Shown here: piece by piece, positions 36,408-46,900 of the stretch
How the letters are laid out: the number at the start of each line of letters is the position of its first letter
How positions within the stretch are numbered: the first letter of the stretch is position 1
Source of the DNA: Thermoflavifilum sp.
GTDB lineage: Bacteria; Bacteroidota; Bacteroidia; Chitinophagales; Chitinophagaceae
Direction: 5' to 3'
Length of the DNA: 64,000 nt
NCBI RefSeq assembly: GCF_014961315.1
Contig: NZ_CP063141.1
Span: 2,453,173-2,517,172 of the forward strand
The notes under the pieces: generated by a model
Databases searched by the model: none
Seen by the model: the letters and a program-made list of their open reading frames with translations, nothing else
What the model was told of the DNA's origin: nothing
Translations under genes and position numbers: made by a program

Positions 36408-38834
36408 TTAAGGTGCAAAATGCATGATGGCTTCAATATCGGGCTGATGGCGATCTTTCGGGGTATACATTCGCAGCGGTTCATATCGCCCTAACAGCCA
36501 GTCGTTAATTATATCGTCGTAGTGTGCGCTACCCGGATTACCGCTTTGCCCGCCTGGATATACGCCATAAGCTTCCGTCTGGCGTCCCAGTTGCACAATC
36601 ATCCGCCAGGAGGGGCCGTGATTGGAAGTGATAGCATTTACCGTAGCTCCATCGCCGGGTGTGGCCAATCGCGTATGGCTCAAAGCTTCCAGTCGGGTCA
36701 GGTGCAGAATATCCGTGCCGCGAAATCGGCCCCAGCTCAATCCTCTGCCGGTATCCATTTGCTGAATTGCCTGCATGGCCGCATGAAAAGATTCGGTAAC
36801 CCGCTCACTCAACGAAACAGGCTTGCGGGTGAATTTGTTGAAAAATTGCAGGGAAGTATCGCGTATCAACCATTCAATGGTGGTCTGCATGGAAGGCGCT
36901 TTCACGATTGCATGAGCCGTGGACAATACGGGATCCCAGAGTGCGTGCATGAGGCTATCCATCCATGTGTAAAACAAAATAGGAGCCTTACTTTGCGTCG
37001 TCACCCGCATATCCCAGTGACGGAGTAGGGAATCGTATGCGTGTTCTGAAGGCCTTATCGCCGAAGCCGGCAAATGAGCCAACAGCAGAGGTAAAGCCTC
37101 GGCGGCACGGGTATCGAATACATCATTTTGCAGGTGCATCATATCCTGCTGGGTCAGCTGTGATTTTTCAGCAAGGAAATCATGGATGCGTTTAGCCCGA
37201 TAATAAAAGAAATCACCTGTATAGTAGTATGGGTAGGTCCGGTCAGTAGGGTGTTGGTTAGCTGAAAACACAAATCCCTGTGGAGGATCCACCACATGCG
37301 GGTTTTCGGCTACAGGCACATAGCCCTGCCATTGAAAATGGTCGTCATCGCCGGGCATGACGTATTTTCCCTGATCCTTCCAGCGCAAGGGAAACCAACC
37401 CTGCTGCCAGATGGCAATATGACCGGCCTTATCTGCATACACAAAATTTTGTGCAGGACAGTTGAAATAAGCAATCGCATGCACATAATCCTGATAATTC
37501 TGCGCACAGTTGAGCAGGTAAAATGTTTTCAGATCATTTGAAGGCTGCAGCGCCTGCCAGTGCGTGGCCAGGTAAGGCATATGACTGATGGTATCCGGAA
37601 AATCCGGATCGAAGGTCACCGGCCCCCATACGGTATAGGCGACGGTATCCTGAAAAGAAGGCCTGCCCTTGATTTGAATCGTTTCAATACGCAGCGTAGC
37701 GGGTATTTTTTTCCCTTTCCAGAGATAGGTTTTTTTATCGGGTCCCGTGAAATGTACCGCATAATAATCCTTTACGTCGCGGGAAGCATTGGTTACACCC
37801 CAGGCGATACTATCATTAAAGCCGATGATTACCGTGGGGGCTCCGGGCAGGGAAACGCCATATACCTGAATGCCGGGGGCATGCAGCTGAATTTCAAACC
37901 AGAGCGAAGGCAGGTTTAGAGCCAGATGGGGATCATTACAAAGAATAGGTACATGAGCAGCTGTTCTATCACCACTTACCGCCCAATTATTGCTGCCGAT
38001 GAAATAGTCTGATGCCGGATGGATATCGCTAATCCGGGTTAGATCGGATTGCAGGGCTCTTGCGCGTGCGGTATCAGAAGGAACGGATGGATTGATCCTG
38101 GAAGGCTTTGCAAAAGCGGTACCCGGCGGAATAATGGGCATGGAAGAATCCGGAAAATCGGGGAACATCTGGTGGAGTTGTTCATCGGTAAACACACGGC
38201 GCAGATTGGTATACTCGCGATCATCGCTATAGCCGGTCAGATCATCTGCCATATACTCAATGAGCAAGGCACTACGCAGGTTTGTCCATTTTCGCGGATA
38301 ATCGTGTAGTAGTTTATACTCCAGCGGCATATTGCGTGGGGTAAGCGTCTGGATATAGGCATTCACTCCGGCTGTATAAGCATCGAGGATTTGCCTGGTC
38401 ACCGAATCTGCTTCCATGGCTTTTAATTTCTGTTCTGCACCGAACACCATTCCCTTACGGCGCTGCAGGCGATCGAAGGGCAACAGATCGGGACCCATAA
38501 TAGAAGCCAGTTGTCCACCTGCTGCAAGGGTTTCGATATCCATCTGCCATAAGCGAAACATGGCTGTGATATAGCCCTGCATGAAAAATAAATCATGCCT
38601 GTTGCGAGCAAAAATATGGGGTACCCACCGCCTGTCGAGCCACACTTCCACACTATCTTTCAGCTCCGGCAATCGGGTAAACGTGGGAAACTTGCGATTC
38701 AGGGGTTCTGCATTCTGCCAGAATCCTTCCTGTGGACTGAAAAATGAGCCAAGAGGTGGAATGCGCCCCCAGGGATGATCGAGTAGAAAAATAAAGCTGA
38801 TGGTTATCAGGAGGGCAATGATAAAACGCGTCAT
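36408..38834 (-). CDS. Penicillin acylase family hydrolase (S45, Ntn)
   Basis: 808 residues, a normal length for the precursor. An N-terminal hydrophobic segment (FIIALLITISFIFLLDHP) acts as signal or anchor. The maturation site and nucleophile are in IGSNNWAVSGDRTA, Ser after Gly, roughly residue 275-285; the beta-subunit features PILCNDPHLALNLPSLWFEI and GFNDSIAWGVTNASRDVKD are as in family members. The LNCAQNYQDYVHAIAYFN and GQSGNPGSAHYDD parts follow. Cleaves amides, possibly penicillins or acyl-homoserine lactones; substrate unknown. Periplasmic. Cotranscribed with the small membrane protein. Confidence 0.9.
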   Translation of the reverse strand: MTRFIIALLITISFIFLLDHPWGRIPPLGSFFSPQEGFWQNAEPLNRKFPTFTRLPELKDSVEVWLDRRWVPHIFARNRHDLFFMQGYITAMFRLWQMDIETLAAGGQLASIMGPDLLPFDRLQRRKGMVFGAEQKLKAMEADSVTRQILDAYTAGVNAYIQTLTPRNMPLEYKLLHDYPRKWTNLRSALLIEYMADDLTGYSDDREYTNLRRVFTDEQLHQMFPDFPDSSMPIIPPGTAFAKPSRINPSVPSDTARARALQSDLTRISDIHPASDYFIGSNNWAVSGDRTAAHVPILCNDPHLALNLPSLWFEIQLHAPGIQVYGVSLPGAPTVIIGFNDSIAWGVTNASRDVKDYYAVHFTGPDKKTYLWKGKKIPATLRIETIQIKGRPSFQDTVAYTVWGPVTFDPDFPDTISHMPYLATHWQALQPSNDLKTFYLLNCAQNYQDYVHAIAYFNCPAQNFVYADKAGHIAIWQQGWFPLRWKDQGKYVMPGDDDHFQWQGYVPVAENPHVVDPPQGFVFSANQHPTDRTYPYYYTGDFFYYRAKRIHDFLAEKSQLTQQDMMHLQNDVFDTRAAEALPLLLAHLPASAIRPSEHAYDSLLRHWDMRVTTQSKAPILFYTWMDSLMHALWDPVLSTAHAIVKAPSMQTTIEWLIRDTSLQFFNKFTRKPVSLSERVTESFHAAMQAIQQMDTGRGLSWGRFRGTDILHLTRLEALSHTRLATPGDGATVNAITSNHGPSWRMIVQLGRQTEAYGVYPGGQSGNPGSAHYDDIINDWLLGRYEPLRMYTPKDRHQPDIEAIMHFAP

Positions 38835-38921
38835 GCCAGCAATATTTACCGTGAGATTTTCAAATATACAAGATTCTCATGATGAATCAGAGGAATGAAT
38901 GGTCGTGCATATAGAATTAAA

Positions 38922-38948
38922 AAGGCGCGGATGTAAAATCCACGCCTT
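38922..38948 (-). terminator. Intrinsic terminator after icd
   Basis: On the minus strand AAGGCG-T-GGAT pairs with ATCC-G-CGCCTT around a 5-base loop (one mismatch), followed by a TTTT run. It stands about 60 bases after the isocitrate dehydrogenase stop and before the acylase gene, both leftward. Confidence 0.7.
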
Positions 38949-39007
38949 AAGGCTAAATCTATTGCGTAATATGATGCCCGCTCGGGATAAGCGGGTTGGC
39001 AGACAAG

Positions 39008-40474
39008 TTATTGTCCCTGACCTTTGCTAAATCCTTCCACACCGTTTTGCATGTACAGATTTTCCGTTTTAATCACATGAAAACCTTTACTATGAACACT
39101 TTGCAGCAGATCGATAACATCCTGGTAGTTCAGCGGTTGATGATCGGGCGACTCAAAGCGGCAACGCCAGTGATCCGTACAGAAAGTTTCCGGATAACCG
39201 CCTGGCCATACTTTCGTGCCCCGATTGGTAATCATGGTGAGCTGTAACTTGTCTGTAGAAGCAAGCTTCAAAGATTCACCCAGTTTATTCGGATCGCGCT
39301 TGTCGTAAGGCAATTCCACCTGTTCGTCCAGAAAAACATCCACGCCCACCAGGTCTTTGGGTGTAACTGCTGTTTGTTTGATTTTGATGTTGAAGCTGGC
39401 CTTACCAAATTTCACCGGTTTCAACGTTTGAGGCTGCATGCCGAGGCGTTGAATCACCGCGTCGGCAAACTCGCGCGTACCCACTTTTTGTTTGGAAATG
39501 CCTTCCTGGTAAATATCATACGTGTGGATGCCATCTTCAATGGTGCGCAACCAGGCGTTTTGTACGGTAGTAGCCACATCATGTTGACCAATATGCACCA
39601 GCATCTGTACGGCTGCCAGCAACAAGCCGGAAGGATTGGCCAGATTTTGACCGGCCCTGCGCGGCGCCGATCCGTGAATGGCTTCAAACATAGCCACGCT
39701 TTCACCAATATTGGCCGATCCGGCAATACCTACCGACCCGGTCATCTGAGCAGCCACGTCGGAAAGAATGTCGCCATAAAGATTGGGCATCACCACCACA
39801 TCGAACATTTCAGGCGTATCGACCAGCTTGGCCGCACCGATATCAATAATCCAGGTTTCTTTTTCAATATCCGGATATTCCTGACCCACTTCATCAAATA
39901 CTTTGTGAAACAACCCATCCGTGATTTTCATGATGTTGTCTTTCACAAAGCAGGTGACTTTCTTACGGCCATAAGCACGCGCATATTCAAATGCATAGCG
40001 AATGATTTTCTCACATCCGGGCCTGGTAATCAATTTCAAACATTGCGTTACTTCACGGGATTGCCAGTGTTCAATACCACCATAAGTATCTTCTTCATTT
40101 TCCCGCACAATAACCACATCCATCGTCGGATGTTTGGTTTTCACGAATGGATAATAAGACACACATGGACGCACGTTGGCAAACAAACCCATGGTTTTGC
40201 GCACCGTTACATTCAAACTTTTATAACCGCCACCCTGGGGTGTGGTGATGGGTGCTTTTAAAAATACCTTGGTGCGACGCAGCGATTCCCAGGCTTCAGG
40301 CCTGATTCCCGAGCTGAAACCTTCCAGATATGCCTTTTCTCCAATTTCAATGACTTCAGGCTCAATGCGGGCACCAGCGGCCATAATGATGCGCAGCGTT
40401 GCATCCATGATTTCCGGTCCAATGCCGTCACCATAAGCTACGGTAATCGGCACTTTCTTATTTTCTTCTGTCAT
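39008..40474 (-). CDS. icd: NADP-dependent isocitrate dehydrogenase, long (Thermus type)
   Basis: 488 residues. N-terminal AYGDGIGPEIMDATLRI, then KAPITTPQGGGYKSLNVTVRKTMGLFANVRP, RENEEDTYGGIEH and DIGAAKLVDTPEMFDVVVMPNLYGDILSD identify the beta-decarboxylating dehydrogenase core (about 340 residues). The remaining 140 residues (from VKFGKASFNIKIKQ) form an extra C-terminal domain as in the Thermus thermophilus enzyme, absent from E. coli Icd. Oxidises isocitrate to 2-oxoglutarate in the TCA cycle. It ends at the terminator at 38922-38948. Confidence 0.9.
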   Translation of the reverse strand: MTEENKKVPITVAYGDGIGPEIMDATLRIIMAAGARIEPEVIEIGEKAYLEGFSSGIRPEAWESLRRTKVFLKAPITTPQGGGYKSLNVTVRKTMGLFANVRPCVSYYPFVKTKHPTMDVVIVRENEEDTYGGIEHWQSREVTQCLKLITRPGCEKIIRYAFEYARAYGRKKVTCFVKDNIMKITDGLFHKVFDEVGQEYPDIEKETWIIDIGAAKLVDTPEMFDVVVMPNLYGDILSDVAAQMTGSVGIAGSANIGESVAMFEAIHGSAPRRAGQNLANPSGLLLAAVQMLVHIGQHDVATTVQNAWLRTIEDGIHTYDIYQEGISKQKVGTREFADAVIQRLGMQPQTLKPVKFGKASFNIKIKQTAVTPKDLVGVDVFLDEQVELPYDKRDPNKLGESLKLASTDKLQLTMITNRGTKVWPGGYPETFCTDHWRCRFESPDHQPLNYQDVIDLLQSVHSKGFHVIKTENLYMQNGVEGFSKGQGQ

Positions 40475-40676
40475 GTTGATGTTGATTTTGAGCGCAAAGA
40501 TAGGACATCCCCCGCTTTCTGAGAGAAAAGAACTATTGGCTTTTACAAAGGCTTATACCATTTTATCGAAAACCATACAACCATCATTCATCTCATCTTA
40601 GCAGGCTGTGTTTTTCACCGTATTTATTCCAAAATGATGAATAATTGCAGGGATGCTGAAGAGAATACGCGCATCG

Positions 40677-41900
40677 CTATCTGGATGTATGGATATGTTT
40701 TTCCAGATCGGGCAGGAATCCTGCCAGCAAGCCAATCAATGGCAAAAAAGAGCAAACATGATACACATAAAAAATGCTGGTACGATCGGCCAGCTCGCCC
40801 AACACCGCCGATCCGATGCCCCCCATGCCGAAAGCCAGTCCAAAAAACAATCCGGAAATCATGCCCACTTTTCCGGGCAACAACTCCTGGGCATATACGA
40901 TGATAGCAGAAAAGGCCGAAGACAAAATCAATCCAATCAACATGCTAAGGATGGCAGTCCAGAAAAGATTGGCATAAGGCAATAGTAACGTAAACGGCGC
41001 CACTCCTAAAATCGATATCCAGATTACATATTTCCGTCCGATACGATCGCCCACAGGCCCACCAATCATGGTACCGGCGGCGACAGCAAACAGGAAAATA
41101 AACAAATATACCTGAGCATGTTGTATGGAAATATGAAATTTAGCCATTAAGTAAAATGTCAGGTAATTGTTCATGCTGGCCAGGTAAAAGTATTTCGAAA
41201 AGATCAGGCAAAGCAGGATGAAAAGAGAAAAACCAATTTGCAGTCGGCTGAGACCGGGTTGCGTTGTTTGTCGGTTGATGGTATTGCGGGTTTTAACGGA
41301 TAGGTGATGAGTTTGATACCAGCGCCCTACGCGCCACAGAACCCCGATGCCGATACAGGCCAGCACACAAAACCAGAGCAGATAACGCTGTCCGAACGGC
41401 ACCACGATGGCTGCAGCTAACAGTGGACCAATGGCCGCCCCGGTATTGCCGCCCACCTGAAACAACGATTGGGCCGTGCCGTGATGACCTCCAGAGGCCA
41501 GTCGCGCCATACGCGAAGACTCAGGATGAAATACCGAAGAGCCCATACCCACCAGCGCCACGGAAACCAGTACGGCATGAAAACTGCCGGCCATGGAAAG
41601 TGAAATCAACCCCATCAACGTGAAACACATGCCCAGCGCCAGGGAATAGGGCTGTGGGCGACGATCGGTGAAATGCCCCACCAGCGGCTGCAACAAAGAA
41701 GCCGTGAGCTGATAGGTTAGCGTTATCAACCCAATCTGAGAAAAATCGAGATGATAGTTTTTCTTGATCAATGGATAAATAGACGGGATAAGTGATTGCA
41801 TGGCATCGTTCAGCAAGTGTGCAAAACTCAACGCAAGCAAAACAGGTAATACGGCCTGCGAACGAAATGCCCAGGATGTTCGTGATTCAACCTGCTCCAT
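40677..41900 (-). CDS. MFS exporter, fosmidomycin-resistance (Fsr) type
   Basis: 407 residues with 12 membrane segments. Diagnostic segments: SFAHLLNDAMQSLIPSIYPLIKKNYHLDFSQIG, TYQLTASLLQPLVGHFTDRRP, VGMGSSVFHPESSRMA and VGGNTGAAIGPLLAA. These match the Fsr family, proton-driven exporters of fosmidomycin and related compounds. The physiological substrate is unknown. Transcribed alone, with about 200 bases between its start and the divergent sigma factor gene. Confidence 0.87.
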   Translation of the reverse strand: MEQVESRTSWAFRSQAVLPVLLALSFAHLLNDAMQSLIPSIYPLIKKNYHLDFSQIGLITLTYQLTASLLQPLVGHFTDRRPQPYSLALGMCFTLMGLISLSMAGSFHAVLVSVALVGMGSSVFHPESSRMARLASGGHHGTAQSLFQVGGNTGAAIGPLLAAAIVVPFGQRYLLWFCVLACIGIGVLWRVGRWYQTHHLSVKTRNTINRQTTQPGLSRLQIGFSLFILLCLIFSKYFYLASMNNYLTFYLMAKFHISIQHAQVYLFIFLFAVAAGTMIGGPVGDRIGRKYVIWISILGVAPFTLLLPYANLFWTAILSMLIGLILSSAFSAIIVYAQELLPGKVGMISGLFFGLAFGMGGIGSAVLGELADRTSIFYVYHVCSFLPLIGLLAGFLPDLEKHIHTSR

Positions 41901-42100
41901 GATGGTTCACCCACTTGATGAAGTGCAAAGATATGTCAATAAGATATAATCGTTGATTTTGTGTATGCATTACATTATTAATGCTGAAAAAGCATTTATC
42001 GGAGGATGGACCTAAATTTTTTTTGAAAATTTGTTTTGAATTTTGAAAAAATAATTCAAATTTAGCTCAATCATTTACCCACTACCATCCATCCATACAT

Positions 42101-42652
42101 ATGATGCACAATTACTCAGCTTTAACTCCCGAAGCCCTGCTAGCATTGGTGCAGCAGGATGATGCGCAGGCTTTTGAAGAACTCTATAAAAGATACTGGT
42201 TTCGCCTGTTGATCAGCGCCCACAAACGTTTAGGCCAGCGTGAAGCCGCAGAAGAAGCCGTGCAGACTTTGTTTGAGAGTCTCTGGAAAAATCGCCGGCA
42301 GATTCATATCATTACCTCACTGGAAAATTATTTGTTTGCATCCCTGCGGTATATCGTACTGAAAATGATGTATCAGCGCACCATGATTTCTATGGAAGAA
42401 ATCCATGCCGAGCCTGTTCAGGAAAGCCCTGAACAGGAGCTGTTTTCCCGTGATTTGCACGGCTTGATCCAGCAGATCATCGAACGCCTGCCCGAGCGCT
42501 GCCGACAGGTATATCAGCTCAGTCGAGAAGAAATGAAGACGCATAGAGAAATCGCCCAGCTGATGGGTATTTCTGAAAAAACCGTTGAAAATCAACTCAC
42601 CAAAGCGCTTCGTATCATCAAAACACATTTGCATCATCTCTTTTCCCTGTAA
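42101..42652 (+). CDS. ECF-type RNA polymerase sigma-70 factor (SusC/FecR-linked)
   Basis: 183 residues. Sigma region 2: DDAQAFEELYKRYWFRLLISAHKRLGQREAAEEAVQTLFESLWKNR. Region 4: LPERCRQVYQLSREEMKTHREIAQLMGISEKTVENQLTKALRIIKTHL. The family is the large Bacteroidota set of ECF factors that control neighbouring SusC/SusD loci. It is freed when the FecR anti-sigma next door senses the receptor. The FecR gene starts about 160 bases downstream. Confidence 0.92.
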   Translation: MMHNYSALTPEALLALVQQDDAQAFEELYKRYWFRLLISAHKRLGQREAAEEAVQTLFESLWKNRRQIHIITSLENYLFASLRYIVLKMMYQRTMISMEEIHAEPVQESPEQELFSRDLHGLIQQIIERLPERCRQVYQLSREEMKTHREIAQLMGISEKTVENQLTKALRIIKTHLHHLFSL

Positions 42653-42810
42653 AAAAATTTTTTCTTCGAATAGGGGATCTGGCTATTTTTTGACACTACT
42701 TAAAAGAAAACAAACCAGAAGCGGCCTGAGACTTGACACACGCAACTCAGGCGCTATCTTCATGAAAAGCCTTTTTTCAGGCACAGGATATATTCATTAA
42801 ATGCATACTT

Positions 42811-43842
42811 GTGGAACAATCATTGATTCGGGAAATTATTCGGAAGTTTCTGGAAGGCACCTGTAATGATGAAGAATTCGCTTATTTATTGTCGTGGTAT
42901 GAATCTTTTGATGAAGCCGAGGCTTTGCAAATGACGGAAGAAGAAAAACAGGAGCTGGAAAAAGCCCTGTTGACCAACATATTACGACGAATACCCGATT
43001 TGCAGAATCGCTTACCTGATGAGAAAAAAAACCAGATTAAGCTGCGTACCGGTTCAAGGGCGTGGTTAAAGTATACAGCTGCGGCACTGGTGATAAGTTT
43101 TCTTGCAGGAGTAGGCTGGTGGACGATAAAACAGGTACATCAGGTCACAGAACTCAACAAACAACAGGTGCCCGGCTTTAATCAGATTTCATTGAATAAC
43201 ATGACACAACGCATGTACCTGATTACCTTATCTGATAGCACCAGGGTGTGGTTAAGTCCGAACAGCAATCTGGAGTATCCCGATAAATTCACGGGAAAAG
43301 AAAGGATTGTGCATTTAAAGGGTGAAGCGTTTTTTGAGGTTAGCAAAGATCCAGCGCATCCTTTTGTGATTTACAGCGATCGGCTTATCACGCGCGTATG
43401 GGGTACGAGTTTTCTGGTAAAATCTATTGAAGGCAAACCGGCCGAAGTTTCGGTAATTACAGGCAGGGTATCGGTACAGAAAAAGGGCACACACGATGAA
43501 ATCGTGATGTTATATCCACATCAAAAAGCCGTGCTGGATGCTCATGGTCAATTGATAAAAGAAGAGGAGAACGATCAAACAAGTATGCAACGATGGGAGA
43601 AAATAAACCTCACGTTTGACAATACGCCGTTTTCGGATGTCATCGCTTCTCTGGGAAAGCATTTTGATGTGCAGATCCGGTGTGCAGATGCTGGCTTATT
43701 GAATCTAACCCTTACAGGTGATTTCAATGAGCAGCATCTTTCTGATGTCCTGGAGTTAATAGAAAAATCATTGAATGTGCATTATCGTATCGTAAACGAT
43801 TCTGTGATTGAGGTATATACAACACCAGATGGTTCACCTTAA
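42811..43842 (+). CDS. FecR-family anti-sigma factor
   Basis: 343 residues from a GTG start (no in-frame ATG fits). A cytosolic N-terminal part (about 80 residues), one membrane segment (YTAAALVISFLAGVGWWTI, about 90-110), then the periplasmic FecR domain (LSDSTRVWLSPNSNLEYP, HLKGEAFFEVSKDPAHPF, TRVWGTSFLV, VSVITGRVSV) and a C-terminal STN-like fold (LTFDNTPFSDVIASLGKHFDV). It holds the ECF sigma factor and receives the signal from the N-terminal domain of the SusC receptor. The GTG start is supported by the FecR domain continuing in frame. Confidence 0.88.
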   Translation: MEQSLIREIIRKFLEGTCNDEEFAYLLSWYESFDEAEALQMTEEEKQELEKALLTNILRRIPDLQNRLPDEKKNQIKLRTGSRAWLKYTAAALVISFLAGVGWWTIKQVHQVTELNKQQVPGFNQISLNNMTQRMYLITLSDSTRVWLSPNSNLEYPDKFTGKERIVHLKGEAFFEVSKDPAHPFVIYSDRLITRVWGTSFLVKSIEGKPAEVSVITGRVSVQKKGTHDEIVMLYPHQKAVLDAHGQLIKEEENDQTSMQRWEKINLTFDNTPFSDVIASLGKHFDVQIRCADAGLLNLTLTGDFNEQHLSDVLELIEKSLNVHYRIVNDSVIEVYTTPDGSP

Positions 43843-43892
43843 AATCAGATGCTTATGGTAACGTAGCAATTTTACGATTCACCACAAAGAAA

Positions 43893-43976
43893 AACCGGTG
43901 TGAGCCACCACACCGGTTGAGAAAAGTTCCCTGCACGACGCAGTGTACAAGGAAGCTATTTAGTTAAACCAACTAA
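43893..43976 (+). promoter_or_regulatory. Structured leader before susC (three stem-loops)
   Basis: Three successive inverted repeats in the 147-base gap between fecR and susC. (1) AACCGGTGTG (43893-43902) with CACACCGGTT (43909-43918), perfect 10-bp stem, 6-base loop. (2) CTGC/GCAG at 43931-43943 with an outer TTCC/GGAA. (3) TTAGTT (43960-43965) with AACTAA (43971-43976), 14 bases before the ATG. The first could end fecR transcription, but without a T-run; together they look like an mRNA leader of susC. Confidence 0.5.
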
Positions 43977-43989
43977 ACTCTTCAAAATT

Positions 43990-46900
43990 ATGAAATTCAT
44001 TTCTGGAATTCAAAAAATTAACTGGCTCAAAATCATGAAGTTTTCCGGCACCCAGCTCATCATGGCCCTGGCTTTTGCGGGCATGAGTTATGCTCGACCG
44101 GGTGAAGCACAGGTGAACATGCAGCAACGGGTGAATTTAAACATGCATCATGCCACCATAGCATCGGTATTGCACAGGCTTGAAAAGCTCACCGATGTAA
44201 AGTTTGTATACAGCCTCAACCGGGTTCCTGTAACCCAGCGTGTAGATATAGATGTAACCAATGCCCGTCTTGATAGCATTCTGGCGGAAGTGTTGATTAA
44301 AAACGGTATTGGATATGAGGTTGTCAGCAATCGAATCGTGTTAACGCCCGGAATTGCTCCGCAAATGGCGCCGATTACCGGTATTACCATCAGGCCCGAC
44401 CTGCATGTGCAATTGCAGGACGTGGAGGTGCGTGGCCGGGTTACCGACGAAAACGGCAATCCACTCGCAGGGGTTACCATACAGGTGAAAGGCACCAACA
44501 TTGGAACGACAACCGACAATCAGGGTGCATATGTGATTCATCCGCTTTCTGGAAACGATACCCTGGTATTTTCTTTTATTGGTTATGAACGGCAGGAAAT
44601 ACCCATTGCCGGCCGTACTACCATCAACGTGCAGCTGCACTCCACCGCCATGGGCCTGAATCAAATCGTGGTGGTGGGGTATGGAACGCAGAAGAAAGCG
44701 GATTTGACGGGTGCAATCTCCATTATTAATTCAAGCAATATAAGAGATATTCCTGTTGGAAATGCAAGCTATATTATGCAGGGTAAAGCTGCAGGAGTGG
44801 CAATCACGGAACAGACAGGTGCACCAGGAGATTACATCGCAGTAAGAATAAGAGGAGTCGGTACAATTAATAATAATGATCCTTTATATATTATCGATGG
44901 TGTACCTACGACTAATGGAATTAAGGATATTTCTCCGGATGATATCGAAAGTATTAATATATTAAAGGATGCTGCTTCTGCCGCTATTTATGGAGCAAGG
45001 GCATCAAATGGGGTTGTAATTATTACTACCAAACATGGTGAAGCGGGAAAAACTGAAATTAGCATTGATGGCTATACTGGTATTCAAGCAAGAGGCCACC
45101 TAATAAAAATGGCTAATACAAAAGAATATGTTAATGCTTTCAATATTGCCGCTAAAGCAGATGGCAGGGAACAAATTCCTCTATCTATGCTTGATACTCT
45201 GCCCAATGTAAACTGGTTAAAAGAAATTTTGAAGCCCACCTTAATAGGTAATACTCATTTCTCTATAAGAGGAGGTAATAAAAAAACACAATATATCGTT
45301 TCTGCAAGTTATTTTAAGCAAGATGGGCTAATTATAAATTCATCTTACGAAAGATTTAATACATTAACTGGATTAACTTCTAATCCATCAAAATTGATTA
45401 CAATTGGAACTAATCTTAATTTGAGTTATTCTAAAACCAAGCAGGTAGGTTCATCAGGGGATGGATATGGTGCAGGAAATCCGGGAGCAAGCGTAGTACG
45501 ATATGCATTGTTTAGAGTCCCTGCTACGCCTGTTTATAATAGCCAGGGAGAATTTGTAGATTTACCTAATCCTCCAAATTTTTTTGGAGACGGCTATAAC
45601 CCAGTAGGATTTGCTAAATCTTTTAATAGAAGTTTCAATGATTATGCCGTATTAGGAAATGCTTATATTGAACTACATCCATTTAATAGGTTAACATTTA
45701 GAACTGATTTTGGAACAAACTTAGATTTAAATTTTTATAGACAATTTTTCCCTACGTGGGGGATAGACCGTCATATTAATTCACCTAACAGCCTTGCTGA
45801 ATCTGTATCAAATGAATTTAGTTATAACTGGACAAATACACTTACGTATAAATTTAACATAACTAATTCTAGTAATTTAAAAATTATATTAGGATCAGAA
45901 GCAATTAAAGATGACATTAAAACTATCTCTGCTTCCAGAACAACTTTTGTAGATCAAAGTCCTGCATTTCAATATCTTGACAATGGGCTGGCAAATCAAT
46001 TAAATGGAGGTAATGAGTCTCATTGGGGGCTATTTTCATTTTTTGGAAGAGTTGAGTATAATTATAAGTACAAATTCTTAGTTAATTTTAATATGCGTCG
46101 TGATGGTTCATCCAGGCTATCTCCTAAAAATCAGTGGGGTAATTTTTATTCAGGGTCGGCAGCATGGCGACTTGACCAAGAAAATTTTATTAAAAAGGTA
46201 AAACAAATTTCTTTATTAAAATTACGATTTAGTTTAGGTCAGTTGGGAAATCAGGATATAGGAAATTATCCCTATGCTTCTCTTATTTCAGGAGGATTCT
46301 ATTATCCTTTTGGCGGAACGCCTACAGAGGGATATACCATTACTTCTAAAGGAAATCCGAATGTAAAATGGGAAACCAGTACGCAAACTGATATCGGGTT
46401 AGATGCAGGTTTTTTGACAATATCCTCCAATTAACTGCTGACTACTTTATAAAGAATACTTCTAACATGTTATTATCTATTCCTGAGCCAAGCAGTTCTG
46501 GTAGTGCAGGCAGTCCGATTGAAAATGCAGGGAAAGTGCAAAATAGAGGCTTAGAATTACAGTTGACTTATCAGGGAAGTGCCGGAGCTAAATTCAAATA
46601 CGATTTAACAGGAAATTTCGCAACGCTTCATAATGAAGTGATCTCACTTGCTGGTGGAAAACCCATTCCCGGTGGTAGGATAGACAACAATTATTATGCT
46701 ACACTGACTGCTGTTGGTCATCCTATTGGAGCATTTTATTTGCTGGTAGATGAGGGTATTTTTCAAACTCCATTAGATGTCATTACCTCTGCCTATCAGG
46801 GCCCTAATATACAGCCGGGAGATGTTAAATTTAAAGATATCAATAAAGATGGAGTTATTGATCAAAATGACAGGACATTTGTAGGAAGCCCCATTCCCAA

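Noticed and set aside
39374..40261. 295-codon open frame opposite icd
   Set aside because: Entirely antisense to the well-supported isocitrate dehydrogenase; composition and motifs belong to icd and the antisense protein shows no family feature.
41980..41996. AATGCT/AGCATT hairpin between fsr-like and sigma genes
   Set aside because: Short stem in AT-rich DNA between divergent genes; not convincing as terminator or operator.
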